IMG/VR virus record: IMGVR_UViG_3300042470_001114
Span: 1-24,758 of that record
Strand: one strand, 5' to 3'
From: a virus
DNA length: 24,758 nucleotides
Of the stretch, positions 7,340 through 13,111 are shown one piece after another. Under the pieces are notes generated by a model. It made no database searches. It saw only the letters and a program-made list of their open reading frames with translations, and had not been told where the DNA came from. Each line of letters begins with the position of its first letter. Within the stretch, counting starts at the first letter, position 1. The translations under genes and the position numbers were made by a program.

Positions 7340-7600
7340 TACTTTCTTTTTCTGTGGTTTTAATGATACACTAAAATGTGTCGCTTGTGGTTTTTTTACA
7401 ACTTTGTCTGCAAGGTATTGATACTTAGCACTAACCTCAGCTTCTTTTAAAATTTGTTTCACTGTATTAAATTTGTCCATTGGAATACGATAAAACCCAC
7501 GATCTAACAAATGTTCTGCTAATTGTTGATCACCTGACAACCCTATTGCTTGCCATAGTGTAAAGTTGTTTTTAATGGTTGATGATTCAATATGTGACAT
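7319..7600 (-). CDS. Hypothetical protein
   Basis: 93-aa protein with a helical N-terminal two-thirds (QQLAEHLLDRGFYRIPMDKF resembles a small helix-turn-helix but without clear support) and a Lys-rich tail (KPQKKKVLTRVSI). AGAGGTAATT directly precedes the ATG. It follows the GIY-YIG-like gene with an 8-nt gap. Function unknown. Confidence 0.6.
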   Translation of the reverse strand: MSHIESSTIKNNFTLWQAIGLSGDQQLAEHLLDRGFYRIPMDKFNTVKQILKEAEVSAKYQYLADKVVKKPQATHFSVSLKPQKKKVLTRVSI

Positions 7601-7608
7601 AATTACCT

Positions 7609-8250
7609 CTATTTTAATAATGAAAGTTCTTGATCCATACTACGACCATGCTCGTTACGTGGTCCTGTCCATACGTTAGTCTTGGCTTCACCTGTTACAC
7701 GATTAGCCCATAGTTCACAAAATGCACTATGTGGGCTAGTATCATATGTTTTACCGTTTTCATGGCAAATAAATGAACCATCTGCGTTTACAGTGAAACT
7801 AACTTTAATAGGATTACCATTAGTGTCATTTTTAGATTGGCTAAATGTTTGTCCTGCTAATTCTGCTACACGATCACGTGATTTATTACTTGTAATATAT
7901 TTTGCTGCAGCAGGTTCAAGGTCAGTTGGGTTAACATTTTGTTCGCTTGCACCGTAAATATCCATAAATTTAGACACACGTTCAACTAACATACCATCAG
8001 TATCTTCAAACCATTCACCTTGCATACGTTCAGGCAATATAGCATGTAACAATTTTTCAACTCTGCTCATACTATCAACTTGCCAATACTTAATCATTGT
8101 ATAACCAATAGTAAACTTAGTGCTGTTTAGTGCGTTTTCTCTGCTTGGTACGTTAATACTTTTGCCAACTTTTTTCTCAGTAAGTGAACTAATATCCTTA
8201 CCGCTATAGTGATAATAGCCACCAACGTAGATATAACCTGAATCTGTCAT
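7609..8250 (-). CDS. T5orf172/GIY-YIG-like nuclease-domain protein
   Basis: 213-aa protein. Residues 1-110 fit the T5orf172 (MUG113) branch of the GIY-YIG fold: GYIYVGGYY, KKVGKSINVPSRENAL, a hydrophobic strand, VEKLLHAIL, then GEWFEDTDGMLVERV. The C-terminal part (GSFICHENGKTYDTSPHSAF ... ELWANRVTGEAKTNVW) resembles a DUF4357/RAMA-like DNA-binding module. This architecture suggests a DNA-acting, perhaps homing-type or modification-sensing protein; the active-site arginine/glutamate set was not verified. The start at 8250 was chosen because GGAG sits 9 nt upstream; in-frame ATGs further up lack this. Confidence 0.7.
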   Translation of the reverse strand: MTDSGYIYVGGYYHYSGKDISSLTEKKVGKSINVPSRENALNSTKFTIGYTMIKYWQVDSMSRVEKLLHAILPERMQGEWFEDTDGMLVERVSKFMDIYGASEQNVNPTDLEPAAAKYITSNKSRDRVAELAGQTFSQSKNDTNGNPIKVSFTVNADGSFICHENGKTYDTSPHSAFCELWANRVTGEAKTNVWTGPRNEHGRSMDQELSLLK

Positions 8251-8297
8251 ATGGGTAATCTCCATGTAAATTTTAGGTATTGTAGCAAAACGATAAT

Positions 8298-8324
8298 AAA
8301 AAAGCACAGACTAGCTGTGCTTTT
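8298..8324 (-). terminator. Intrinsic terminator after the 92-aa late gene
   Basis: 10-bp perfect stem (AAAAGCACAG / CTGTGCTTTT), 5-nt loop, then a U run on the minus strand, 22 nt past the stop codon. It could also work on the plus strand. Confidence 0.85.
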
Positions 8325-8345
8325 AAGGATTGAAATTATCCTAAA

Positions 8346-8624
8346 TTACTTTGTTTTGGTCATGCTTTGTGAAGCGTGGTTAACAAAGTTGTACATAGTT
8401 TCTGCAGTTTTAAGGACTTGTTCAATGCCTGGGAACTGAGGCATACCTACGGTAGTTGTGACAACACCTTTATCATCACGTTGTACGCTCATTTCCCAAC
8501 CGTGAAACTTACTATGGTATTCCTCGCTGATTAGGTCTTTAGCCATTTTAAGGATTTCTGTACGGATTTCATAACCGTTTTTGTTGAATTTTACTTCAGT
8601 TTTTGGTAGATCAAAATTAGACAT
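8346..8624 (-). CDS. Conserved late phage protein
   Basis: 92-aa protein: SNFDLPKTEVKFNKNGYEIR, a helix (TEILKMAKDLISEEYHSKF), a WEMSVQRDDKGVV hairpin, and a C-terminal helix. I recall similar YEIRTE-type proteins in marine T4-like phages, without known function. AAAGGAG lies 9 nt before the ATG. An exact late promoter with a 5' stem-loop leader lies upstream and a terminator downstream, so it can form its own late transcript, possibly abundant. A virion or late host-interaction role is inference. Confidence 0.8.
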   Translation of the reverse strand: MSNFDLPKTEVKFNKNGYEIRTEILKMAKDLISEEYHSKFHGWEMSVQRDDKGVVTTTVGMPQFPGIEQVLKTAETMYNFVNHASQSMTKTK

Positions 8625-8657
8625 GCTACTCTCCTTTCTGTGTGTATGTGTCTATCT

Positions 8658-8680
8658 TGAGTGCACCCTATGTGCGCTCA
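8658..8680 (-). promoter_or_regulatory. 5'-terminal stem-loop in a late leader
   Basis: On the minus strand TGAG and GCAC pair with GTGC and CTCA around a 5-nt loop, with one internal mismatch. The predicted start site (about 8679) puts the hairpin at the very 5' end of the mRNA. Such 5' hairpins protect some phage and bacterial mRNAs from decay; that role here is inference. Confidence 0.5.
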
Positions 8681-8684
8681 AATG

Positions 8685-8692
8685 TATTTATA
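8685..8692 (-). promoter_or_regulatory. T4-type late promoter
   Basis: Exact TATAAATA on the minus strand, 61 nt before the ATG of the 92-aa late gene. Confidence 0.65.
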
Positions 8693-8709
8693 CTATATAC
8701 TATTGTATA

Positions 8710-8838
8710 TTACAATTTTTTAGGATGACGTGGGGTTAAAAAATCCCATTCTTCACCAAGTACATATTGATGGTGCAATTTTTCATCAATATAGGCAACA
8801 AGTGCTAATGAACCAAGTATAAAATAAGCCAACATCAT
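8710..8838 (-). CDS. Tiny membrane protein
   Basis: 42-aa product starting MMLAYFILGSLALVAYIDEK: one N-terminal hydrophobic segment (about 2-17), then a charged tail with WDFLTPRHPKKL. GGGAAAG lies 5 nt upstream, and the previous stop is TAATATG-linked to this start. Fourth gene of the late small-protein operon. Function unknown. Confidence 0.6.
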   Translation of the reverse strand: MMLAYFILGSLALVAYIDEKLHHQYVLGEEWDFLTPRHPKKL

Positions 8839-8839
8839 A

Positions 8840-8947
8840 TTACTTTCCCATCAATTTTACTGCACTTTGCCATTTACCCCTGCGTGTTAAATGACTAGCT
8901 AACAACCCTTGACACCATATTTCGTATATCATTTTTAAAATTGTCAT
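8840..8947 (-). CDS. Tiny basic protein
   Basis: 35-aa product, MTILKMIYEIWCQGLLASHL then a basic end with RRGKWQSAVKLMGK. The ATG at 8947 was chosen for its ATGA overlap with the upstream stop; an ATG at 8953 is possible. Amphipathic, probably membrane-associated or partner-bound (inference). No family recognised. Confidence 0.5.
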   Translation of the reverse strand: MTILKMIYEIWCQGLLASHLTRRGKWQSAVKLMGK

Positions 8948-9063
8948 TGCCATTTTCCCATGCCACGTTGATATTCACTCATAAATCTGCGAGCACGTGC
9001 TTGCCCACTTGCTTCTAAGGTTTTAAAAATTTTATAAGCGATACTACTTAAAAAAGTAATCAT
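8944..9063 (-). CDS. Tiny basic protein
   Basis: 39-aa product: short hydrophobic start (MITFLSSIAYKIF), then a basic helix (ASGQARARRFMSEYQRGMGK). Composition recalls DUF1127-like small proteins of proteobacteria, but the match is loose. Start and stop both form ATGA overlaps with neighbours, which supports it as a real, coupled gene. Confidence 0.5.
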   Translation of the reverse strand: MITFLSSIAYKIFKTLEASGQARARRFMSEYQRGMGKWQ

Positions 9064-9239
9064 TTGTTATATTCCTTGTAGGATTTGTATTCAAACTCTT
9101 TAATATAACTATCAAGAGTTGCAGCATCTGTAATGCTTTTTGTACTTAAATAACGCTCCAAACGATGTTGGTAACCATCTTTTGGAAACATTTCAGCTAA
9201 ACGCTCAAGGATATTGAGCATAAATTGTGATATTAACAT
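9060..9239 (-). CDS. DUF3563-like small protein
   Basis: 59-aa product, first gene of the late small-protein operon. Residues about 8-50 (LNILERLAEMFPKDGYQHRL, YLSTKSITDAATLDSYIKEF) follow the DUF3563 pattern of proteobacterial small proteins: an Asp-Tyr/Tyr-Leu helix, then an x-A-x-x-L-(D/E)-x-x-I-(R/K)-E-(F/L) helix. Family match is from memory. The ATG at 9239 was chosen over a TTG at 9245 because GGAG lies 7 nt upstream. Such a host-like protein in a late operon suggests acquisition from a host. Confidence 0.65.
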   Translation of the reverse strand: MLISQFMLNILERLAEMFPKDGYQHRLERYLSTKSITDAATLDSYIKEFEYKSYKEYNK

Positions 9240-9270
9240 TTTCAATCTCCATGTGTATGTGTATCAATTT

Positions 9271-9278
9271 TATTTATA
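9271..9278 (-). promoter_or_regulatory. T4-type late promoter
   Basis: Exact TATAAATA on the minus strand, 32 nt before the first gene of the small-protein operon and just downstream of a terminator. Start site near 9265. Confidence 0.65.
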
Positions 9279-9305
9279 TGTTGCAGTGCGTCAAAGACTT
9301 AGGAT

Positions 9306-9329
9306 AAAAAAGGCACCGAAGTGCCTTTT
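9306..9329 (-). terminator. Intrinsic terminator with UUCG tetraloop
   Basis: Minus strand: GGCAC, UUCG, GUGCC, then a U run; AAAA before the stem can extend pairing with the Us. The C(UUCG)G loop is an especially stable tetraloop. It overlaps the stop codon of the frameshift ORF. Confidence 0.9.
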
Positions 9330-9546
9330 ATACTGTTTGATATACTTCATCAAACTTGATTAACGCTAACTGCCTAGCTAACCATAACCTAAATTTAATT
9401 CTTGGTGATATATCATCATTTTCTGTAACGATTCTAATTCTAGTAAGATTACGTCCTATACTATCATCAAATACATAAACTTCATAATCATCATCAAAAT
9501 CTTGTTTAGGTTGTAGTACAACGTCTTTATGACGTGCTAAAATTAT
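9328..9546 (-). CDS. 72-codon ORF with no start codon; possible -1 frameshift extension
   Basis: An open frame of 72 codons (product begins IILARHKDVVLQPKQ and ends ARQLALIKFDEVYQTV) that ends at the UUCG terminator. It contains no ATG, GTG or TTG between its upstream in-frame stop and its end. It is in the -1 frame relative to the secreted 47-aa gene and joins it exactly at that gene's end, where the codons are GCA AAA AAA TAA, i.e. the heptamer A AAA AAA before the stop. The composition (DFDDDYEVYVFDDSIG, a Trp-containing helix) looks like real protein. Alternatives are a sequencing or mutational indel in the A7 run, start at ATA or ATT, or a relic. Confidence 0.5.
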   Translation of the reverse strand: MILARHKDVVLQPKQDFDDDYEVYVFDDSIGRNLTRIRIVTENDDISPRIKFRLWLARQLALIKFDEVYQTV

Positions 9547-9686
9547 TTTTTTGCAGGAGCGTCTTTCTTTTCTTCTTTCTTAGCTTCTGCTTTAGGAGCG
9601 TCTTTCTTTTCTTCTTTCTTAGCATCTGCTGCAAATGCGCTTACTGCGAAAAGTGCAGCAAATAGTGTTGCGAATAATTGTTTCAT
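9543..9686 (-). CDS. Secreted Lys/Glu/Ala-rich small protein
   Basis: 47-aa product with a textbook Sec signal peptide: MKQ, hydrophobic LFATLFAALFAVSA, and cleavage after AFA (about residue 19). The mature part is two copies of a charged unit, AKKEEKKDAP, encoded by two 30-nt perfect repeats. Such peptides are common in proteobacterial genomes, so host origin is likely (inference). It would act in the periplasm; function unknown. The only ribosome site is a weak AAAGAAA. A structured leader or terminator lies 14 nt upstream. Confidence 0.75.
   Translation of the reverse strand: MKQLFATLFAALFAVSAFAADAKKEEKKDAPKAEAKKEEKKDAPAKK
9555..9623. repeat. Two 30-bp direct repeats, 39-bp period
   Basis: Identical 30-nt copies at 9555-9584 and 9594-9623, followed by near-identical 6-nt flanks. 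They encode the repeated charged unit of the secreted peptide and could change copy number by slippage. Confidence 0.9.
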
Positions 9687-9699
9687 GATATTTCTTTAT

Positions 9700-9747
9700 A
9701 AAAAATGCTCTCTTATCCTTACGGACTAAGTTAATATCTCGCAGAGC
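9700..9747 (-). promoter_or_regulatory. Structured leader ending in a U run (terminator or attenuator)
   Basis: Minus strand: GCTCT pairs with AGAGC. Inside it a second hairpin stacks directly on the 3' side (CTTA-G-TCC / GGATAAG with a GUAA tetraloop), leaving a 12-nt unpaired strand GCGAGATATTAA. An A and six Us follow. It ends 14 nt before the ATG of the secreted peptide. It may simply terminate the long upstream operon; the two-part fold also suits an attenuator. No known riboswitch class recognised. The remaining part of the 9687-9819 gap has an 6-bp hairpin GTAAAC/GTTTAC at 9786-9802 and no gene. Confidence 0.5.
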
Positions 9748-9819
9748 AACTTAATATTAACTATACTATTACTATTAACGCATGAGTAAACAAAAAGTTT
9801 ACACAATAATTATTTATTT

Positions 9820-9984
9820 TTAGCCACCACGCCCACTTCTACGTACCACTGTAGCATTACCAAATCCTTTACTAGGTTTGGGTGATGGTGGTTTAAACCC
9901 ACCTTTTTGTGGGAATTGCTGTTTAGCCTTGGCTTCATTAGCCATATTAATAAATGGATTTTTTGATTTCTTTTGCTCAGTCAT
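9820..9984 (-). CDS. Small basic low-complexity protein
   Basis: 54-aa product, very basic: MTEQKKSKNPF, a Lys/Gln-rich helix, then Pro/Gly/Ser/Lys-rich sequence (KPPSPKPSKGFG) ending RRSGRGG. Likely disordered and perhaps nucleic-acid binding (inference). The ATG at 9984 was chosen for AAAGGAG 8 nt upstream. It overlaps the end of the preceding gene by 8 nt. Confidence 0.7.
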   Translation of the reverse strand: MTEQKKSKNPFINMANEAKAKQQFPQKGGFKPPSPKPSKGFGNATVVRRSGRGG

Positions 9985-10399
9985 TGTTTTCTCCTTTAAC
10001 AGATTGTAAATAATCGTACACACTGCCATACAGTAACATCATGGTACCAATACGCTCATCATATAATTTTACTTGAATATGAAATTTTTTAAATGTACCG
10101 TTACCATTTAGAAATTCTATGTAGTATGGACTTTTAATATGCTTGTCTAAATCAAGCAATGTTTTAGCATCTACAGCAGTGCGATAAGTTTTCATTCTAT
10201 TATCTATATCCCACATTTTTACTGTAGTGCTGCTTATTTTAGCTTCTTGAAATCGTTTTTCACCATAATCAGATAGTCGCCACCCACCTTGGGGACGTTG
10301 GTCCATCCAAAACATTTCAGGTAAATGTAGATCAATAGTGTTTTCAGTCAACTGAAGAATTTTAGCTGCAACTGCCATTCTGTCAGAAAGTGGGTTCAT
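9977..10399 (-). CDS. Conserved hypothetical protein
   Basis: 140-aa protein with a mixed fold. Segments AKTLLDLDKHIKSPYYIEFL and LYDERIGTMMLLYGSVYDYL look like a conserved core; I recall similar phage proteins without function. ATGA overlap with the upstream gene. No motif for catalysis. Confidence 0.7.
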   Translation of the reverse strand: MNPLSDRMAVAAKILQLTENTIDLHLPEMFWMDQRPQGGWRLSDYGEKRFQEAKISSTTVKMWDIDNRMKTYRTAVDAKTLLDLDKHIKSPYYIEFLNGNGTFKKFHIQVKLYDERIGTMMLLYGSVYDYLQSVKGENND

Positions 10400-10689
10400 G
10401 CGTCAGGATAAACTTTAGTTCCCTGATTCAAGAATACAACAGAAAATTTATCTGTCATAAATTGTTTATTGAGTTTTTTACAAAGATTGCGAGCGTGGCC
10501 TGGGTTGCTGAAGCTTGTTTTTTTATACTTGGGCACAGCATTGCTATCATAATGATGACTATTTTTTAAATTAATAGGTTGATCATCATAAAAAATAGCC
10601 CAAATACCTGCTGCTTCTAACACTTGGTCAACTTTATATGTTTTCTTGTCTACCATTTCAACAAGAATTTTAGGCTGTGAACGTGACAT
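10396..10689 (-). CDS. Conserved hypothetical protein
   Basis: 97-aa protein. The core WAIFYDDQPINLKN ... KYKKTSFSNPGHARNLCKKL and the C-terminal TDKFSVVFLNQG resemble a conserved small family in T4-like marine phages (recollection; function unknown). The ribosome site GGAGG is formed by the last Gly-Gly-Arg codons of the preceding gene, 9 nt before the ATG. Confidence 0.7.
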   Translation of the reverse strand: MSRSQPKILVEMVDKKTYKVDQVLEAAGIWAIFYDDQPINLKNSHHYDSNAVPKYKKTSFSNPGHARNLCKKLNKQFMTDKFSVVFLNQGTKVYPDA

Positions 10690-10880
10690 TAAAATCTACC
10701 TCCATTAACTTGTACTTCAATAACATCGGTAGTAGATTGCTTTTCTATTACTTTGTCAGCGAGCAATTTAGCGATCTCATCACGTAAAGATCTTGCCTCA
10801 CTAAGTGGCATTATAAAGTCACGATTTGATGTATTATCAATAGCTCCAACTCTGTCAATAAACTTTTTTATGTGAATCAT
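10689..10880 (-). CDS. Conserved hypothetical protein
   Basis: 63-aa protein from ATG 10880: MIHIKKFIDRVGAIDN, then DFIMPLSEARSLRDEIAKLL and a C-terminal VIEVQVNGGRF strand. This resembles a small family found in many T4-like phages, function unknown. No Shine-Dalgarno; CATAAATA lies 5 nt before the ATG and also contains the stop codon of the upstream gene. Confidence 0.7.
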   Translation of the reverse strand: MIHIKKFIDRVGAIDNTSNRDFIMPLSEARSLRDEIAKLLADKVIEKQSTTDVIEVQVNGGRF

Positions 10881-10885
10881 ATCAA

Positions 10886-10893
10886 TATTTATG
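10886..10893 (-). promoter_or_regulatory. ATAAATA motif just before a start codon
   Basis: CATAAATA on the minus strand, 5 nt before ATG 10880, overlapping the TAA of the upstream gene. The predicted late start site would be at the ATG itself. Low confidence in AT-rich DNA. Confidence 0.3.
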
Positions 10894-11335
10894 CAGAATT
10901 TGCCTCTTCCAAAGTATTGTAAGGACCATGATAAGGATATCGCTGTACAAAAATATACTTTGGGCAAAAGAGAACTTGCCATACATCATTCATTTTAATC
11001 TTAAAATATCCTGCAGCATGGTAACATTTACTCTTGTTTGTCTTTGTGTAAACGTGTAATTTTCGTTTTACATCATATACATTATTATATGTTTTACCCT
11101 CAGTAGGCCATTTAGCAAATGGTATATGTGCGTTGTAATGTTTTTTATGTGGTTTTTCAAACTCAATGGACTTGGTTTTTTCAATAGATTTAGTATCATC
11201 AAAATGTGTGATAGTACCATCGATTGATCTAAAATCATATCCATTACCACTTGCTTCAACATTACCTATTTTGTGGTTGCCATCTGTAACCACCCAATAT
11301 TGGTTTTTAATAATTGGTTTAGCTTTAAGTATCAT
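10889..11335 (-). CDS. Conserved hypothetical protein
   Basis: 148-aa protein, basic, beta-rich and aromatic. N-terminal YWVVTDGNHKIGNVEASGNG and a C-terminal AGYFKIKMNDVWQVLFCPKY, QRYPYHGPYNTLEEA pattern. No enzyme motif. The 49-nt gap upstream (11336-11384) has no terminator or clear promoter, only TTTACA and GATAAATT, which could be a weak promoter. Function unknown. Confidence 0.7.
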   Translation of the reverse strand: MILKAKPIIKNQYWVVTDGNHKIGNVEASGNGYDFRSIDGTITHFDDTKSIEKTKSIEFEKPHKKHYNAHIPFAKWPTEGKTYNNVYDVKRKLHVYTKTNKSKCYHAAGYFKIKMNDVWQVLFCPKYIFVQRYPYHGPYNTLEEANSA

Positions 11336-11384
11336 GTAAATAATTTATCTCAAAAATAGCCGCTTGTAAAGCATTTAGGATATA

Positions 11385-11624
11385 TTACTCATCAATCTCG
11401 CCAAAATTTGTAATATATCTATTTCGTAAAGGACTAGCAACATCAAACAATCCTGATTCAACAAGCTTTAGAAAAATAGGATTGATGGGCATACCTATAA
11501 AATTAGTATTTGCAATAACAGGTATTTTATCATCAGAATAGTCTAGTTTCATATTGCCAATAACATAGCCTGTACCATAAGATTCATCAACATCATATTT
11601 AACAAAATCACCAAGTTTAAACAT
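11385..11624 (-). CDS. Hypothetical protein
   Basis: 79-aa protein, MFKLGDFVKYDVDESYGTGY: a small beta-barrel-like start of the type seen in SH3-like or KOW-like folds (weak inference). The ATG at 11624 was preferred to one at 11633 because AAAGGA sits 8 nt upstream of it. It overlaps the end of the upstream gene. Confidence 0.6.
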   Translation of the reverse strand: MFKLGDFVKYDVDESYGTGYVIGNMKLDYSDDKIPVIANTNFIGMPINPIFLKLVESGLFDVASPLRNRYITNFGEIDE

Positions 11625-12009
11625 TTTCTTCATCCTTTGCTATACGTGCGTTTTTTAAATCAAACCAAGCTAATACTTCTTTTGATTCTAAATCTCTAAC
11701 TAAATTTTTAATATGTAAGGTTAATTTATGTTTTTGATAGTCATAAGCAGGTTGGTTGTTTATTGCTTCATCCCAATCACGTGTATTAAATGCACCACAA
11801 TAGTAAAGTTTTTCAAACGTTTGCTGTAAACATGTTTTCATTTGTGGAGTGCAATATACACCTGATGATATTTCCATAGCTAAACACAAAGCTTGTGCAT
11901 GTGTCATCACTAAACCATTCCAATAAACAATATACTCATCATATTTTGGAAGATATACTAAAACAGGTTTAGCATCAAGTATACTCCAACTATGTTCAGG
12001 TCTATTCAT
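11617..12009 (-). CDS. Hypothetical protein
   Basis: 130-aa protein from ATG 12009 (MNRPEHSWSILDAKPVLVYL). GGAAG lies 3 nt upstream and the start overlaps the nucleotidyltransferase stop by 8 nt. Central LVMTHAQALCLAMEISSGVY helix and a C-terminal charged helix. No family recognised. Coupling to the nucleotidyltransferase gene may mean a shared job (inference). Confidence 0.65.
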   Translation of the reverse strand: MNRPEHSWSILDAKPVLVYLPKYDEYIVYWNGLVMTHAQALCLAMEISSGVYCTPQMKTCLQQTFEKLYYCGAFNTRDWDEAINNQPAYDYQKHKLTLHIKNLVRDLESKEVLAWFDLKNARIAKDEENV

Positions 12010-12625
12010 ATTCTTCCATTGAAGTAAATTTCCAAGCACTGATATCATTCTGTACAATATTTTCAATCAACCCATCAACAGGGCGATACCCATAGGTACA
12101 ATATTTTACTAAACGTTTTGCAGCTTGTGGTTGTAGCGGATAATTCATTCGCAAAATTTTATGACGAATATCACTTGCAGTATGTTCACCCATAACCCAA
12201 TTTGTACCATCTGTTCCTATTTGACACACACTAATATCAAAACTATTAACTACATCCTGTAAACTATCATAAAAACGTTTAGTGATAATTTGTACAGTCC
12301 AATACCGTCTAATCTTTGATTTGGAAACATAAGCGTAAGTTAAAGCATTTTCTGTATGATATTTTTCTTGTACAGTAGCCTGAGCATGTAATCTTTGTTT
12401 TAACTCTTTTACTTGATTACTATCAACACAAAAAATATCAATATCAGCTTGATCTATGGGTTTATGTTGATACCATTGTAAACATGACCCACCCGCAATA
12501 AAAGGACCTTGTGGTGTGGGACATATTACCCTAACAGGTTCTTGATCATCTGCATGAACTAAAGGATAATCCTTCTTAGGTTCTTCAGGTTTACCAAATA
12601 AATCATCAAAAGAAAAGCGACTCAT
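12002..12625 (-). CDS. Pol-beta-superfamily nucleotidyltransferase-like protein
   Basis: 207-aa protein with the core of the Pol-beta nucleotidyltransferase fold: GGS at 45-47, then DIDIF with Asp61 and Asp63 as the metal-binding pair. VNSFDISVCQIG near 127-138 supplies the third Asp. After this a helical part follows (AAKRLVKYCTYGY). Proteins of this shape occur in many tailed phages; targets may be nucleotides, RNA or proteins and are not known here. ATGA overlap with the upstream 72-aa gene. Confidence 0.75.
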   Translation of the reverse strand: MSRFSFDDLFGKPEEPKKDYPLVHADDQEPVRVICPTPQGPFIAGGSCLQWYQHKPIDQADIDIFCVDSNQVKELKQRLHAQATVQEKYHTENALTYAYVSKSKIRRYWTVQIITKRFYDSLQDVVNSFDISVCQIGTDGTNWVMGEHTASDIRHKILRMNYPLQPQAAKRLVKYCTYGYRPVDGLIENIVQNDISAWKFTSMEEYE

Positions 12626-12840
12626 GCAATTTTTTTATCTTGGAGCAAAGTTTCAAAAGTGCCAAACAATTGTTCAAATTTTACAGCATAAATTGTTTCC
12701 AACCCTAGCAAATAGTTTGAAATTTGATCCTTAGTAAAGTTATCATTTTCAAGCACTTGCACGTTTAACAATTTAATTTCATCCGTAATACCCCAACAAC
12801 CTAAAATTTGTTGTTCTAAATCAAAACGATCTGCCATCAT
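12622..12840 (-). CDS. Conserved hypothetical protein
   Basis: 72-aa acidic helical protein (MADRFDLEQQILGCWGITDE ... LLGLETIYAVKFEQLFGTFE). It recalls a short protein family of marine T4-like phages, function unknown. AGGAG lies just before an ATGATG start and is provided by the end of the upstream paralogue-family gene. Confidence 0.7.
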   Translation of the reverse strand: MMADRFDLEQQILGCWGITDEIKLLNVQVLENDNFTKDQISNYLLGLETIYAVKFEQLFGTFETLLQDKKIA

Positions 12841-13111
12841 ATTCTCCTATACCAAAACGTTGTTGTATAACTTGTTTTACTGCAATAAGTGCTGCGTTCC
12901 AACTTGGTGTATCGTAGGGGTCACCATCAGTGCCAACTCCACTATAACCACGCAAATCATCGCATACATTGGAACATTCTGCAAGCACTAATTCAGTTAA
13001 TTTCATTAAATCTGCTAATGCAGGTTCACTATGTACACCATATTTTGGGCTAGCATATTCTGTACGTAATACATTTGCTTGTCTAGCTATTTCAATAATT
13101 TTACTGTTCAT
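12821..13111 (-). CDS. Paralogue-array protein E (divergent member)
   Basis: 96-aa member of the five-copy family in this region. It begins MNSKIIEIARQAN, has LTELVLAEC in the centre and ends near VIQQRFGIGEYDGRSF. It is the most divergent, with a longer middle and a tail after FGIGE. Its stop and start codons overlap neighbours. Unknown function; see the other four copies. Confidence 0.7.
   Translation of the reverse strand: MNSKIIEIARQANVLRTEYASPKYGVHSEPALADLMKLTELVLAECSNVCDDLRGYSGVGTDGDPYDTPSWNAALIAVKQVIQQRFGIGEYDGRSF

Noticed and set aside
8245-8307. N-terminal extension of the GIY-YIG-like protein to 8307
   Set aside because: GGAG at proper distance marks ATG 8250; the extension would run into the upstream terminator.
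9811-9818. AATAAATA on the minus strand after the 54-aa gene
   Set aside because: It is more than 120 nt from the next gene with a terminator-like fold between, so it is unlikely to be its late promoter.
11068-11262. 64-codon minus-strand frame inside the 148-aa gene
   Set aside because: Nested in another frame of a convincing gene, with His/Ile-rich product and no ribosome site.
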